Positions 12,601 to 25,786 of a stretch of DNA of 64,000 nucleotides are shown in pieces; position 1 is the first letter of the stretch; the number at the start of each line of letters is the position of its first letter. Position numbers and translations under genes: made by a program. This stretch comes from Karalla daura (lineage: Eukaryota; Chordata; Actinopteri; Chaetodontiformes; Leiognathidae). Below the pieces are notes generated by a model. That model was given only the letters and a program-made list of their open reading frames with translations. It made no database searches and had not been told where the DNA came from. The DNA lies in the NCBI GenBank assembly GCA_029224185.1, contig CM055189.1, forward strand, positions 29,170,690 through 29,234,689. Direction: 5' to 3'.

Positions 12601-14999
12601 ATTCATTGTCCCACCGCTGCCATCAATGTTAAACGTTACACTACTCCTCGCGACTGTGGCCACAGTTCTCACAGTACACACACCAAATCGTGTCAGGGCG
12701 TTCTGGAGACTCTCCCCTACGGCGTGACAGTGAGCTCATATTCCAGATTGGGGAAAGCGTTGTCTCCAGAGAGCCAAATGTTTATCACTTGGCCAATTTG
12801 GGTTTTCCCATACGAATGAATGGGAAAAACAGAACTCCACAAGCAAACATTCGCAACGTTGCCATCCTTTGACTTTGAAACTTCATGTTCATTTCAAAAA
12901 TTGAAGAATCTTGTGGTGTGTTTGTGTAGCGAATTGCACGCTGATTGGTTGTATGGTTTTTCAGCAGCACCTCTTCTCGACGACCATGTGCTCAGGTACC
13001 TGCTCCAATGTCTCGTCTGCTGACACGGTAATACAAAATGATGAGGCGTCCAGCTTCAATGCACCCCAGCAGATGGCACAGGCCCTGGGTGACTCCCAGA
13101 GTTTGAAAGGGCCCCCTCAGCATTGGGCATGTCCAATCTCTTCTGAGCACCGGGCCGACATGCGGGATCGCTGAAAAATCAGCTCTCGTTTCGCTCTTTT
13201 CACGCTGCTCCCAGCCACACCCAAAGCAGCAGACAAATTATTTTTTCCAGTTTTGTAGGAACATTGGTGCTCTCTCATGCGGGGGAGGGCATAAACCAGT
13301 GCGCCTTGTGAAATTTAAACGACGAGCCTCATCGTATGCCCAGTGCAGCCTTTTCTCTCCATAAGCCCCCATTCATTGTCCCACCGCTGCCATCAATGTT
13401 AAAAGTTAAACTACTCCTCGCGACTGTGGCCACAGTTCTCATAGTACACACACCAAATCGTGTCAGGGCTTTCTGGAGACTCTCCCCTACAGCGTGACAG
13501 TGAGCTCATATTCCAGATTGGGGAAAGCGTTGTCTCCATAGAGCCAAATGTTTATCACTTGGCCAATTTGGGTTTTCCGATAAGAATGAATGGGAAAAAA
13601 AGAACTCCACAAACAAACATTCGCAACGTTGCTATACTTTGACTTTGAAACTTCATTTTCATTTCAAAAATTGAAGAATCTTGTGGTGTGTTTGTGTAGC
13701 GAGTTGCACACTTATTGGTTGTATGGTTTTTCAGAAGCACCTCTTCTCGACGAACATGTGCTCAGGTACCTGCTCCAATGTCTCCTCTGCTGACATGGTT
13801 ATACAAAGTGATGACGCGTCCAGCTTCAATGCACCCCAGCAGATGGCACAGGCCCTGGGAGACTCCCAGAGTTTGAAAGGACCCCCTCAGCATTGGGCAT
13901 GTCCAATCTCTTCTGAGCACCGGGCCGACATGCGGGATCGCTGAAAAATCAGCTCTCGTTTCGCTCTTTTCACGCTGCTCCCAGCCACACCCGAAGCAGC
14001 AGACAAATTCTTTTTTCCAGTTTTGTAGGAACATTGGTGCTCTCTCATGCGGGGTAGGCCATAAACCAGTGCGCCTTGTGAAATTTAAACGACGAGCCTC
14101 ATCGTAAGCCCAGTGCAGCCTTTTCTCTCCATAAGCCCCCATTCATTGTCCCACCGCTGCCATCAATGTTAAACGTTACACTACTCCTCGCGACTGTGGC
14201 CACAGTTCTCACAGTACACACACCAAATCGTGTCAGGGCGTTCTGGAGACTCTCCCCTACGGCGTGACAGTGAGCTCATATTCCAGATTGGGGAAAGCGT
14301 TGTCTCCAGAGAGCCAAATGTTTATCACTTGGCCAATTTGGGTTTTCCCATACGAATGAATGGGAAAAACAGAACTCCACAAGCAAACATTCGCAACGTT
14401 GCCATCCTTTGACTTTGAAACTTCATGTTCATTTCAAAAATTGAAGAATCTTGTGGTGTGTTTGTGTAGCGAATTGCACGCTGATTGGTTGTATGGTTTT
14501 TCAGCAGCACCTCTTCTCGACGACCATGTGCTCAGGTACCTGCTCCAATGTCTCGTCTGCTGACACGGTAATACAAAATGATGAGGCGTCCAGCTTCAAT
14601 GCACCCCAGCAGATGGCACAGGCCCTGGGTGACTCCCAGAGTTTGAAAGGGCCCCCTCAGCATTGGGCATGTCCAATCTCTTCTGAGCACCGGGCCGACA
14701 TGCGGGATCGCTGAAAAATCAGCTCTCGTTTCGCTCTTTTCACGCTGCTCCCAGCCACACCCTAAGCAGCAGACAAATTCTTTTTTCCAGTTTTGTAGGA
14801 ACATTGGTGCTCTCTCATGCGGGGTAGGCCATAAACCAGTGCGCCTTGTGAAATTTAAACGACGAGCCTCATCGTAAGCCCAGTGCAGCCTTTTCTCTCC
14901 ATTAGCCCCCATTCATTGTCCCACCGCTGCCATCAATGTTAAACGTTACACTACTCCTCGCGACTGTGGCCACAGTTCTCATAGTACACACACCAAATC
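9610..14999. repeat. Higher-order repeat: 1,540-bp DA dimer in three copies plus one B monomer
   Basis: D-A pairs start at 9610, 11920 and 13460. A B-type monomer (11150) sits between the first and second pair. Diagnostics shared by the three D copies are GAGTTGCACACTTATTGG and CGACGAACATGTG. The three A copies share CTTCATGTTCATTT, GCGAATTGCACGC and CTCACAGTACAC, and all three pairs share CCGAAGCAGCAG. The first pair differs from the other two at a few bases (GGCGTTCTGG against GGCTTTCTGG at 9616, GTCTTCTCTG at about 9930). The 11920 and 13460 pairs look identical. The layout fits unequal exchange with an offset of three monomers (2,310 bp) followed by one of two monomers (1,540 bp). Confidence 0.85.
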
Positions 15000-17900
15000 G
15001 TGTCAGGGCTTTCTGGAGACTCTCCCCTACAGCGTGACAGTGAGCTCATATTCCAGATTGGGGAAAGCGTTGTCTCCATAGAGCCAAATGTTTATCACTT
15101 GGCCAATTTGGGTTTTCCTATAAGAAAGAATGGGAAAAAAAGAACTCCACAAACAAACATTCCCAACGTTGCCATAATTTGACTTTGAAACTCCATTTTA
15201 ATTTCAAAAATTGAAGAATCTTGTGGTGTGTTTGTGTAGCGAGTTGCACGCTGATTGGTTGTATGGTTTTTCAGCAGCACCTCTTCTCGACGACCATGTG
15301 CTCAGGTACCTGCTCCAATGTCTCCTCTGCTGACATGGTAATACAAAGTGATGAGGCGTCCAGCTTCAATGCACCCCAGCAGATGGCACAGGCCCTGGGA
15401 GACTCCCAGAGTTTGAAAGGGCCCCCTCAGCATTCGGCATGTCCAATCTCTTCTGAGCACCGGGCCGACATGCCGGATCGCTGCAAAATCAGCTCTCGTT
15501 TCGCTCTTTTCACGCTGCTCCCAGCCACACCCTAAGCAGCAGACAAATTATTTTTTCCAGTTTTGTAGGAACATTGGTACTCTCTCATGCGGGGTAGGCC
15601 ATAAACCCGTGCGCCTTGTGAAATTTTGAATGACGAGCCTCGTCGTAGGCCCAGTGCAGCCTTTTCTCTCCATAAGCCCCCATTCATTTTCCCACCACTG
15701 CCATCAATGTTAAACGTTACACTACTCCTCGCGACTGTGGCCACAGTTCTCATAGTACACACACCAAATCGTGTCAGGGCGTTCTGGAGACTCTCCCCTA
15801 CGGCGTAACAGTGAGCTCATATTCCAGATTGGGGAAAGCGTTGTCTCCAGAGAGCCAAATGTTTATCACTTGGCCAATTTGGGTTTTCCCATACGAATGA
15901 ATGGGAAAAACAGAACTCCACAAGCAAACATTCGCAACGTTGCCATCCTTTGACTTTGAAACTTCATTTTCATTTAAAAAATTGAAGAATCTTGTGGTGT
16001 GTTTGTGTAGCGAGTTGCACGCTGATTGGTTGTATGGTTTTTCAGCAGCACCTCTTCTCGACGACCATGTGCTCAGGTACCTGCTCCAATGTCTCCTCTG
16101 CTGACATGGTAATACAAAGTGATGAGGCGTCCAGCTTCAATGCACCCCAGCAGATGGCACAGGCCCTGGGAGACTCCCAGAGTTTGAATGGACCCCCTCA
16201 GCATTGGGCATGTCCAATCTCTTCTGAGCACCGGGCCGACATGCCGGATCGCTGCAAAATCAGCTCTCGTTTCGCTCTTTTCACGCTGCTCCCAGCCACA
16301 CCCTAAGCAGCAGACAAATTCTTTTTTCAAGTTTTGTAGGAACATTGGTGCTCTCTCATGCGGGGTAGGCCATAAACCCGTGCGCCTTGTGAAATTTTAA
16401 ATGACGAGACTCGTCGTAGGCCCAGTGCAGCCTTTTCTCTCCATAAGCCACCATTCATTTTCCCACCGCTGCCATCAATGTTAAACGTTACACTACTCCT
16501 CGCGACTGTGGCCACAGTTCTCATAGTACACACACCAAATCGTGTCAGGGCGTTCTGGAGACTCTCCCCCACGGCGTGACAGTGAGCTCATATTCCAGAT
16601 TGGGGAAAGCGTTGTCTCCAGAGAGCCAAATGTTTATCACTTGGCCAATTTGGGTTTTCCCATACGAATGAATGGGAAAAAAAGAACTCCACAAACAAAC
16701 ATTCGCAACGTTGCCATCCTTTGACTTTGAAACTTCATTTTCATTTCAAAAATTGAAGAATCTTGTGGTGTGTTTGTGTTGCAAGTTGCACGCTGATTAG
16801 TTGTATGGTTTTTCAGCAGCACCTCTTCTCGACGACCATGTGCTCAGGTACCTTCTCCATTGTCTCGTCTGCTGACACGGTAATACAAAATGATGAGGCG
16901 TCCAGCTTCAATGCACCCCAGCAGATGGCACAGGCCCTGGGTGACTCCCAGAGTTTGAAAGGGCCCCCTCAGCATTGGGCATGTCCAATCTCTTCTGAGC
17001 ACCGGGCCGACATGCGGGATCGCTGAAAAATCAGCTCTCGTTTCGCTCTTTTCACGCTGCTCCCAGCCACACCCTAAGCAGCAGACAAATTCTTTTTTCC
17101 AGTTTTGTAGGAACATTGGTGCTCTCTCATGCGGGGTAGGCCATAAACCAGTGCGCCTTGTGAAATTTAAACGACGAGCCTCATCGTAAGCCCAGTGCAG
17201 CCTTTTCTCTCCATAAGCCCCCATTCATTGTCCCACCGCTGCCATCAATGTTAAACGTTACACTACTCCTCGCGACTGTGGCCACAGTTCTCATAGTACA
17301 CACACCAAATCGTGTCAGGGCTTTCTGGAGACTCTCCCCTACAGCGTGACAGTGAGCTCATATTCCAGATTGGGGAAAGCGTTGTCTCCATAGAGCCAAA
17401 TGTTTATCACTTGGCCAATTTGGGTTTTCCTATAAGAATGAATGGGAAAAAAAGAACTCCACAAACAAACATTCCCAACGTTGCCATACTTTGACTTTGA
17501 AACTTCATTTTCATTTAAAAAATTGAAGAATCTTGTGGTGTGTTTGTGTAGCGAGTTGCACGCTGATTGGTTGTATGGTTTTTCAGCAGCACCTCTTCTC
17601 GACGACCATGTGCTCAGGTACCTTCTCCATTGTCTCGTCTGCTGACATGGTAATACAAAGTGATGAGGCGTCCAGCTTCAATGCATCCCAGCAGATGGCA
17701 CAGGCCCTGGGAGACTCCCAGAGTTTGAAAGGACCCCCTCAGCATTGGGCATGTCCAATCTCTTCTGGCCACCGGGCCGACATGCGGGATCGCTGAAAAA
17801 TCAGCTCTCGTTTCGCTCTTTTCACGCTGCTCCCAGCCACACCCTAAGCAGCAGACAAATTCTTTTTTCCAGTTTTGTAGGAACATTGGTGCTCTTTCAT

Positions 17901-18994
17901 GCGGGGTAGGCCATCAACCAGTGCGCCTTGTGAAATTTAAACGAGGAGCCTCATCGTAAGCCCAGTGCAGCCTTTTCTCTCCATAAGCCCCCATTCATTG
18001 TCCCACCGCTGCCATCAATGTTAAAAGTTACACTACTCCTCGCGACTGTGGCCACAGTTCTCATAGTACACACACCAAATCGTGTCAGGGCGTTCTGGAG
18101 ACTCTCCCCTACGGCGTGACAGTGAGCTCATATTCCAGATTGGGGAAAGCGTTGTCTCCAGAGAGCCAAATGTTTATCACTTGGCCAATTTGGGTTTTCC
18201 CATACGAATGAATGGGAAAAACAGAACTCCACAAACAAACATTCGCAACGTTGCCATCCTTTGACTTTGAAACTTCATTTTCATTTCAAAAATTGAAGAA
18301 TCTTGTGGCGTGTTTGTGTAGCGAGTTGCACGCTGATAGGTTGTATGGTTTTTCAGCAGCACCTCTTCTCGACGACCATGTGCTCAGGTACCTTCTCCAT
18401 TGTCTCGTCTGCTGACATGGTAATACAAAGTGATGAGGTGTCCAGCTTCAATGCATCCCAGCAGATGGCACAGGCCCTGGGAGACTCCCAGAGTTTGAAA
18501 GGACCCCCTCAGCATTGGGCATGTCCAATCTCTTCTGAGCACCGGGCCGACATGCGGGATCGCTGCAAAATCAGCTCTCGTTTCGCTCTTTTCACGCTGC
18601 TCCCAGCCACACCCTAAGCAGCAGACAAATTCTTTTTTCCAGTTTTGTAGGAACATTGGTGCTCTCTCATGCGGGGTAGGCCATAAACCAGTGCGCCTTG
18701 TGAAATTTTCACGACGAGCCTCATCGTACGCCCAGTTCAGCCTTTTCTCTGCAAAAGCCCCCATTCATTGTCCCACCACTGCCATCAATGTTAAACGTTA
18801 CACTACTCCTCGCGACTGTGGCCACAGTTCTCATAGTACACACACCAAATCGTGTCAGGGCGTTCTGGAGACTCTCCGCTACGGCGTGACAGTGAGCTCA
18901 TATTCCAGATTGGGGAAAGCGTTGTCTCCATAGAGCCAAATGTTTATCACGTGGCCAATTTGGCTTTATCCCATAAGAATGAATGGGAACAACA
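15000..18994. repeat. Satellite sub-block with mixed D, A, B, C monomers
   Basis: Monomers start at 15000 (D), 15771 (A), 16542 (B), 17312 (D), 18082 (A) and 18852 (C). The D copies here carry CATTCCCAACG instead of CATTCGCAACG, a variant shared with D copies at 20394, 23476 and 24247, so they form a D sub-lineage separate from that in 9610-14999. The monomer at 15000 has the divergent segment GCCATAATTTGACTTTG near 15170. No unit longer than a monomer repeats inside this interval. Confidence 0.7.
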
Positions 18995-21240
18995 GAACTC
19001 CACAAACGAACATTCACAACCTTGCTATACTTTGACTTTGAAACTTCATTTTCATTTCAAAAATTGAAGAATCTTGTGGTGTGTTTGTGTAGCGAGTTGC
19101 ACGCTGATAGGTTGTATGGTTTTTCAGCAGCACCTCTTCTCGACGACCATGTGCTCAGGTACCTTCTCCATTGTCTCGTCTGCTGACATGGTAATACAAA
19201 GTGATGAGGTGTCCAGCTTCAATGCATCCCAGCAGATGGCACAGGCCCTGGGAGACTCCCAGAGTTTGAAAGGACCCCCTCAGCATTGGGCATGTCCAAT
19301 CTCTTCTGAGCACCGGGCCGACATGCGGGATCGCTGAAAAATCAGCTCTCGTTTCGCTCTTTTCACGCTGCTCCCAGCCACACCCTAAGCAGCAGACAAA
19401 TTCTTTTTTCCAGTTTTGTAGGAACATTGTTGCTCTCTCATGCGGGGTAGGCCATAAACCAGTGCGCCTTGTGAAATTTTCACGACGAGCCTCATCGTAC
19501 GCCCAGTTCAGCCTTTTCTCTCCAAAAGCCCCCATTCATTGTCCCACCACTGCCATCAATGTTAAACGTTACACTACTCCTCGCGACTGTGGCCAAAGTT
19601 CTCATAGTACACACACCAAATCATGTCAGGGCGTTCTGGAGACTCTCCCCTACGGCGTGACAGTGAGCTCATATTCCAGATTGGGGAAAGCGTTGTCTCC
19701 ATAGAGCCAAATGTTTATCACGTGGCCAATTTGGCTTTTTCCCATAAGAATGAATTGGAACAACAGAACTCCACAAACGAACATTCACAACCTTGCTATA
19801 CTTTGACTTTGAAACTTCATTTTCATTTCAAAAATTGAAGAATCTTGTGGTGTGTTTGCGTAGCGAGTTGCACGCTTATTGGTTGTATGGTTTTTCAGCA
19901 GCACCTCTTCTCGACGACCATGTGCTCAGGTACCTTCTCCATTGTCTCGTCTGCTGACACGGTAATACAAAATGATGAGGCGTCCAGCTTCAATGCACCC
20001 CAGCAGATGGCACAGGCCCTGGGAGACTCCCAGAGTTTGAAAGGGCCCCCTCAGCATTGGGCATGTCCAATCTCTTCTGAGCACCGGGCCGACATGTGGG
20101 ATCGCTGAAAAATCAGCTCTCGTTTCGCTCTTTTCACGCTGCTCCCAGCCACACCCTAAGCAGCAGACAAATTCTTTTTTCCAGTTTTGTAGGAACATTG
20201 GTGCTCTCTCATGCGGGGTAGGCCATAAACCAGTGCGCCTTGTGAAATTTAAACGACGAGCCTCATCGTAAGCCCAGTGCAGCCTTTTCTCTCCATAAGC
20301 CCCCATTCATTGTCCCACCGCTGCCATCAATGTTAAACGTTACACTACTCCTCGCGACTGTGGCCACAGTTCTCATAGTACACACACCAAATCGTGTCAG
20401 GGCTTTCTGGAGACTCTCCCCTACAGCGTGACAGTGAGCTCATATTCCAGATTGGGGAAAGCGTTGTCTCCATAGAGCCAAATGTTTATCACTTGGCCAA
20501 TTTGGGTTTTCCTATAAGAATGAGTGGGAAAAAAAGAACTCCACAAACAAACATTCCCAACGTTGCCATACTTTGACTTTGAAACTTCATTTTCATTTCA
20601 AAAATTGAAGAATCTTGTGGTGTGTTTGTGTAGCGAGTTGCACGCTGAATGGTTGTATGGTTTTTCAGCAGCACCTCTTCTCGACGACCATGTGCTCAGG
20701 TACCTTCTCCATTGTCTCGTCTGCTGACACGGTAATACAAAATGATGAGGCGTCCAGTTTCAAAGCACCCCAGCAGATGGCACAGGCCCTGGGTGACTCC
20801 CAGAGTTTGAAAGGGCCCCCTCAGCATTGGGCATGTCCAATCTCTTCTGAGCACCGGGCCGACATGCCGGATCGCTGCAAAATCAGCTCTCGTTTCACTC
20901 TTTTCACGCTGCTCCCAGCCACACCCTAAGCAGCAGACAAATTCTTTTTTCCAGTTTTGTAGGAACATTGGTGCTCTCTCATGCGGGGTAGGCCATAAAC
21001 CCGTGCGCCTTGTGAAATTTTAAATGACGAGCCTCGTCGTAGGCCCAGTGCAGCCTTTTCTCTCCATAAGCCCCCATTCATTTTCCCACCGCTGCCATCA
21101 ATGTTAAACGTTACACTCTTCCTCGCGACTGTGGCCACAGTTCTCATAGTACACACACCAAATCGTGTCAGGGCGTTCTGGAGACTCTCCCCTACAGCGT
21201 GACAGTGAGCTCATATTCCAGATTGGGGAAAGCGTTGTCT
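18995..21240. repeat. Duplicated satellite block, copy 1 of a pair offset by 3,082 bp
   Basis: This ~2.2-kb block spans the monomers at 19623 (C) and 20394 (D) plus flanks and reappears 3,082 bp downstream at about 22077-24322. Private markers are shared by both copies. They are GGCCAAAGTTC (which breaks the monomer palindrome) near 19593 and 22675, AAATCATGTC at 19618 and 22700, GACATGTGGG near 20093 and 23175, and GAATGAGTGGG near 20518 and 23600. Left of 18995 the copies differ (GGGAACAACAG against GGGAAAAAAAG). Right of about 21240 they differ again (CCAGAGAG against CCATAGAG). Confidence 0.85.
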
Positions 21241-22076
21241 CCAGAGAGCCAAATGTTTATCACTTGGCCAATTTGGGTTTTCCCATACTAATGAATGGGA
21301 AAAACAGAACTCCACAAACAAACATTCGCAACGTTGCCATCCTTTGACTTTGAAACTTCATTTTCATTTCAAAAACTGAAGAATCTTGTGGCGTGTTTGT
21401 GTAGCGAGTTGCACGCTGATTGGTTGTATGGTTTTTCAGCAGCACCTCTTCTCGACGACCATGTGCTCAGGTACCTGCTCCAATGTCTCCTCTGCTGACA
21501 TGGTAATACAAAGTGATGAGGCGTCCAGCTTCAATGCACCCCAGCAGATGGCACAGGCCCTGGGAGACTCCCAGAGTTTGAAAGGACCCCCTCAGCATTG
21601 GGCATGTCCAATCTCTTCTGAGCACCGGGCCGACATGCGGGATCGCTGAAAAATCAGCTCTCGTTTCGCTCTTTTCACGCTGCTCCCAGCCACACCCTAA
21701 GCAGCAGACAAATTCTTTTTTCCAGTTTTGTAGGCACATTGGTGCTCTCTCATGCGGGGTAGGCCATAAACCAGTGCGCCTTGTGAAATTTAAACGACGA
21801 GCCTCATCGTAAGCCCAGTGCAGCCTTTTCTCTCCATAAGCCCCCATTCATTGTCCCACCGCTGCCATCAATGTTAAACGTTACACTACTCCTCGCGACT
21901 GTGGCCACAGTTCTCATAGTACACACACCAAATCGTGTCAGGGCTTTCTGGAGACTCTCCCCTACAGCGTGACAGTGAGCTCATATTCCAGATTGGGGAA
22001 AGCGTTGTCTCCATAGAGCCAAATGTTTATCACTTGGCCAATTTGGGTTTTCCTATAAGAATGAATGGGAAAAAAA

Positions 22077-24322
22077 GAACTCCACAAACGAACATTCACA
22101 ACCTTGCTATACTTTGACTTTGAAACTTCATTTTCATTTCAAAAATTGAAGAATCTTGTGGTGTGTTTGTGTAGCGAGTTGCACGCTGATAGGTTGTATG
22201 GTTTTTCAGCAGCACCTCTTCTCGACGACCATGTGCTCAGGTACCTTCTCCATTGTCTCGTCTGCTGACATGGTAATACAAAGTGATGAGGTGTCCAGCT
22301 TCAATGCATCCCAGCAGATGGCACAGGCCCTGGGAGACTCCCAGAGTTTGAAAGGACCCCCTCAGCATTGGGCATGTCCAATCTCTTCTGAGCACCGGGC
22401 CGACATGCGGGATCGCTGAAAAATCAGCTCTCGTTTTGCTCTTTTCACGCTGCTCCCAGCCACACCCTAAGCAGCAGACAAATTCTTTTTTCCAGTTTTG
22501 TAGGAACATTGGTGCTCTCTCATGCGGGGTAGGCCATAAACCAGTGCGCCTTGTGAAATTTTCACGACGAGCCTCATCGTACGCCCAGTTCAGCCTTTTC
22601 TCTCTAAAAGCCCCCATTCATTGTCCCACCACTGCCATCAATGTTAAACGTTACACTACTCCTCGCGACTGTGGCCAAAGTTCTCATAGTACACACACCA
22701 AATCATGTCAGGGCGTTCTGGAGACTCTCCCCTACGGCGTGACAGTGAGCTCATATTCCAGATTGGGGAAAGCGTTGTCTCCATAGAGCCAAATGTTTAT
22801 CACGTGGCCAATTTGGCTTTTTCCCATAAGAATGAATTGGAACAACAGAACTCCACAAACGAACATTCACAACCTTGCTATACTTTGACTTTGAAACTTC
22901 ATTTTCATTTCAAAAATTGAAGAATCTTGTGGTGTGTTTGTGTAGCGAGTTGCACGCTTATTGGTTGTATGGTTTTTCAGCAGCACCTCTTCTCGACGAC
23001 CATGTGCTCAGGTACCTTCTCCATTGTCTCGTCTGCTGACACGGTAATACAAAATGATGAGGCGTCCAGCTTCAATGCACCCCAGCAGATGGCACAGGCC
23101 CTGGGAGACTCCCAGAGTTTGAAAGGGCCCCCTCAGCATTGGGCATGTCCAATCTCTTCTGAGCACCGGGCCGACATGTGGGATCGCTGAAAAATCAGCT
23201 CTCGTTTCGCTCTTTTCACGCTGCTCCCAGCCACACCCTAAGCAGCAGACAAATTCTTTTTTCCAGTTTTGTAGGAACATTGGTGCTCTCTCATGCGGGG
23301 TAGGCCATAAACCAGTGCGCCTTGTGAAATTTAAACGACGAGCCTCATCGTAAGCCCAGTGCAGCCTTTTCTCTCCATAAGCCCCCATTCATTGTCCCAC
23401 CGCTGCCATCAATGTTAAACGTTACACTACTCCTCGCGACTGTGGCCACAGTTCTCATAGTACACACACCAAATCGTGTCAGGGCTTTCTGGAGACTCTC
23501 CCCTACAGCGTGACAGTGAGCTCATATTCCAGATTGGGGAAAGCGTTGTCTCCATAGAGCCAAATGTTTATCACTTGGCCAATTTGGGTTTTCCTATAAG
23601 AATGAGTGGGAAAAAAAGAACTCCACAAACAAACATTCCCAACGTTGCCATACTTTGACTTTGAAACTTCATTTTCATTTCAAAAATTGAAGAATCTTGT
23701 GGTGTGTTTGTGTAGCGAGTTGCACGCTGAATGGTTGTATGGTTTTTCAGCAGCACCTCTTCTCGACGACCATGTGCTCAGGTACCTTCTCCATTGTCTC
23801 GTCTGCTGACACGGTAATACAAAGTGATGAGGCGTCCAGTTTCAAAGCACCCCAGCAGATGGCACAGGCCCTGGGTGACTCCCAGAGTTTGAAAGGGCCC
23901 CCTCAGCATTGGGCATGTCCAATCTCTTCTGAGCACCGGGCCGACATGCCGGATCGCTGCAAAATCAGCTCTCGTTTCACTCTTTTCACGCTGCTCCCAG
24001 CCACTCCCTAAGCAGCAGACAAATTCTTTTTTCCAGTTTTGTAGGAACATTGGTGCTCTCTCATGCGGGGTAGGCCATAAACCCGTGCGCCTTGTGAAAT
24101 TTTAAATGACGAGCCTCGTCGTAGGCCCAGTGCAGCCTTTTCTCTCCATAAGCCCCCATTCATTTTCCCACCGCTGCCATCAATGTTAAACGTTACACTA
24201 CTCCTCGCGACTGTGGCCACAGTTCTCATAGTACACACACCAAATCGTGTCAGGGCGTTCTGGAGACTCTCCCCTACAGCGTGACAGTGAGCTCATATTC
24301 CAGATTGGGGAAAGCGTTGTCT
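22077..24322. repeat. Duplicated satellite block, copy 2 of the 3,082-bp-offset pair
   Basis: This is the partner of the block at about 18995-21240. It spans the monomers at 22705 (C) and 23476 (D). A few differences separate the copies, for example CTCTAAAAGC at about 22602 against CTCCAAAAGC, TTTTGCTC at about 22434 against TTTCGCTC, and CCACTCCCTAAG at about 24001 against CCACACCCTAAG. The next monomer, at 24247, has an A/B-like start (GGCGTTCTGG) joined to a D-like body, so it is a mosaic. Confidence 0.85.
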
Positions 24323-25786
24323 CCATAGAGCCAAATGTTTATCACTTGGCCAATTTGGGTTTTCCTATAAGAATGAATGGGAAAAAAAGAACTCCACAAA
24401 CAAACATTCCCAACGTTGCCATACTTTGACTTTGAAACTTCATTTTCATTTAAAAAATTGAAGAATCTTGTGGTGTGTTTGTGTAGCGAGTTGCACGCTG
24501 ATTGGTTGTATGGTTTTTCAGCAGCACCTCTTCTCGACGACCATGTGCTCAGGTACCTTCTCCATTGTCTCGTCTGCTGACATGGTAATACAAAGTGATG
24601 AGGCGTCCAGCTTCAATGCATCCCAGCAGATGGCACAGGCCCTGGGAGACTCCCAGAGTTTGAAAGGACCCCCTCAGCATTGGGCATGTCCAATCTCTTC
24701 TGAGCACCGGGCCGACATGCGGGATCGCTGAAAAATCAGCTCTCGTTTCGCTCTTTTCACGCTGCTCCCAGCCACACCCTAAGCAGCAGACAAATTCTTT
24801 TTTCCAGTTTTGTAGGAACATTGGTGCTCTCTCATGCGGGGTAGGCCATAAACCAGTGCGCCTTGTGAAATTTAAACAACGAGCCTCATCGTAAGCCCAG
24901 TGCAGCCTTTTCTCTCCATAAGCCCCCATTCATTGTCCCACCGCTGCCATCAATGTTAAAAGTTACACTACTCCTCGCGACTGTGGCCACAGTTCTCATA
25001 GTACACACACCAAATCGTGTCAGGGCGTTCTGGAGACTCTCCCCTACGGCGTGACAGTGAGCTCATATTCCAGATTGGGGAAAGCGTTGTCTCCAGAGAG
25101 CCAAATGTTTATCACTTGGCCAATTTGGGTTTTCCCATACGAATGAATGGGAAAAACAGAACTCCACAAACAAACATTCGCAACGTTGCCATACTTTGAC
25201 TTTGAAACTTCATTTTCATTTCAAAAATTGAAGAATCTTGTGGCGTGTTTGTGTAGCGAGTTGCACGCTGATTGGTTGTATGGTTTTTCAGCAGCACCTC
25301 TTCTCGACGACCATGTGCTCAGGTACCTGCTCCAATGTCTCCTCTGCTGACATGGTAATACAAAGTGATGAGGCGTCCAGCTTCAATGCACCCCAGCAGA
25401 TGGCACAGGCCCTGGGAGACTCCCAGAGTTTGAAAGGACCCCCTCAGCATTGGGCATGTCCAATCTCTTCTGAGCACCGGGCCGACATGCGGGATCGCTG
25501 AAAAATCAGCTCTCGTTTCGCTCTTTTCACGCTGCTCCCAGCCACACCCTAAGCAGCAGACAAATTATTTTTTCCAGTTTTGTAGGAACATTGGTGCTCT
25601 CTCATGCGGGGTAGGCCATAAACCAGTGCGCCTTGTGAAATTTTCACGACGAGCCTCATCGTACGCCCAGTTCAGCCTTTTCTCTCCAAAAGCCCCCATT
25701 CATTGTCCCACCACTGCCATCAATGTTAAACGTTACACTACTCCTCGCGACTGTGGCCACAGTTCTCATAGTACACACACCAAATC

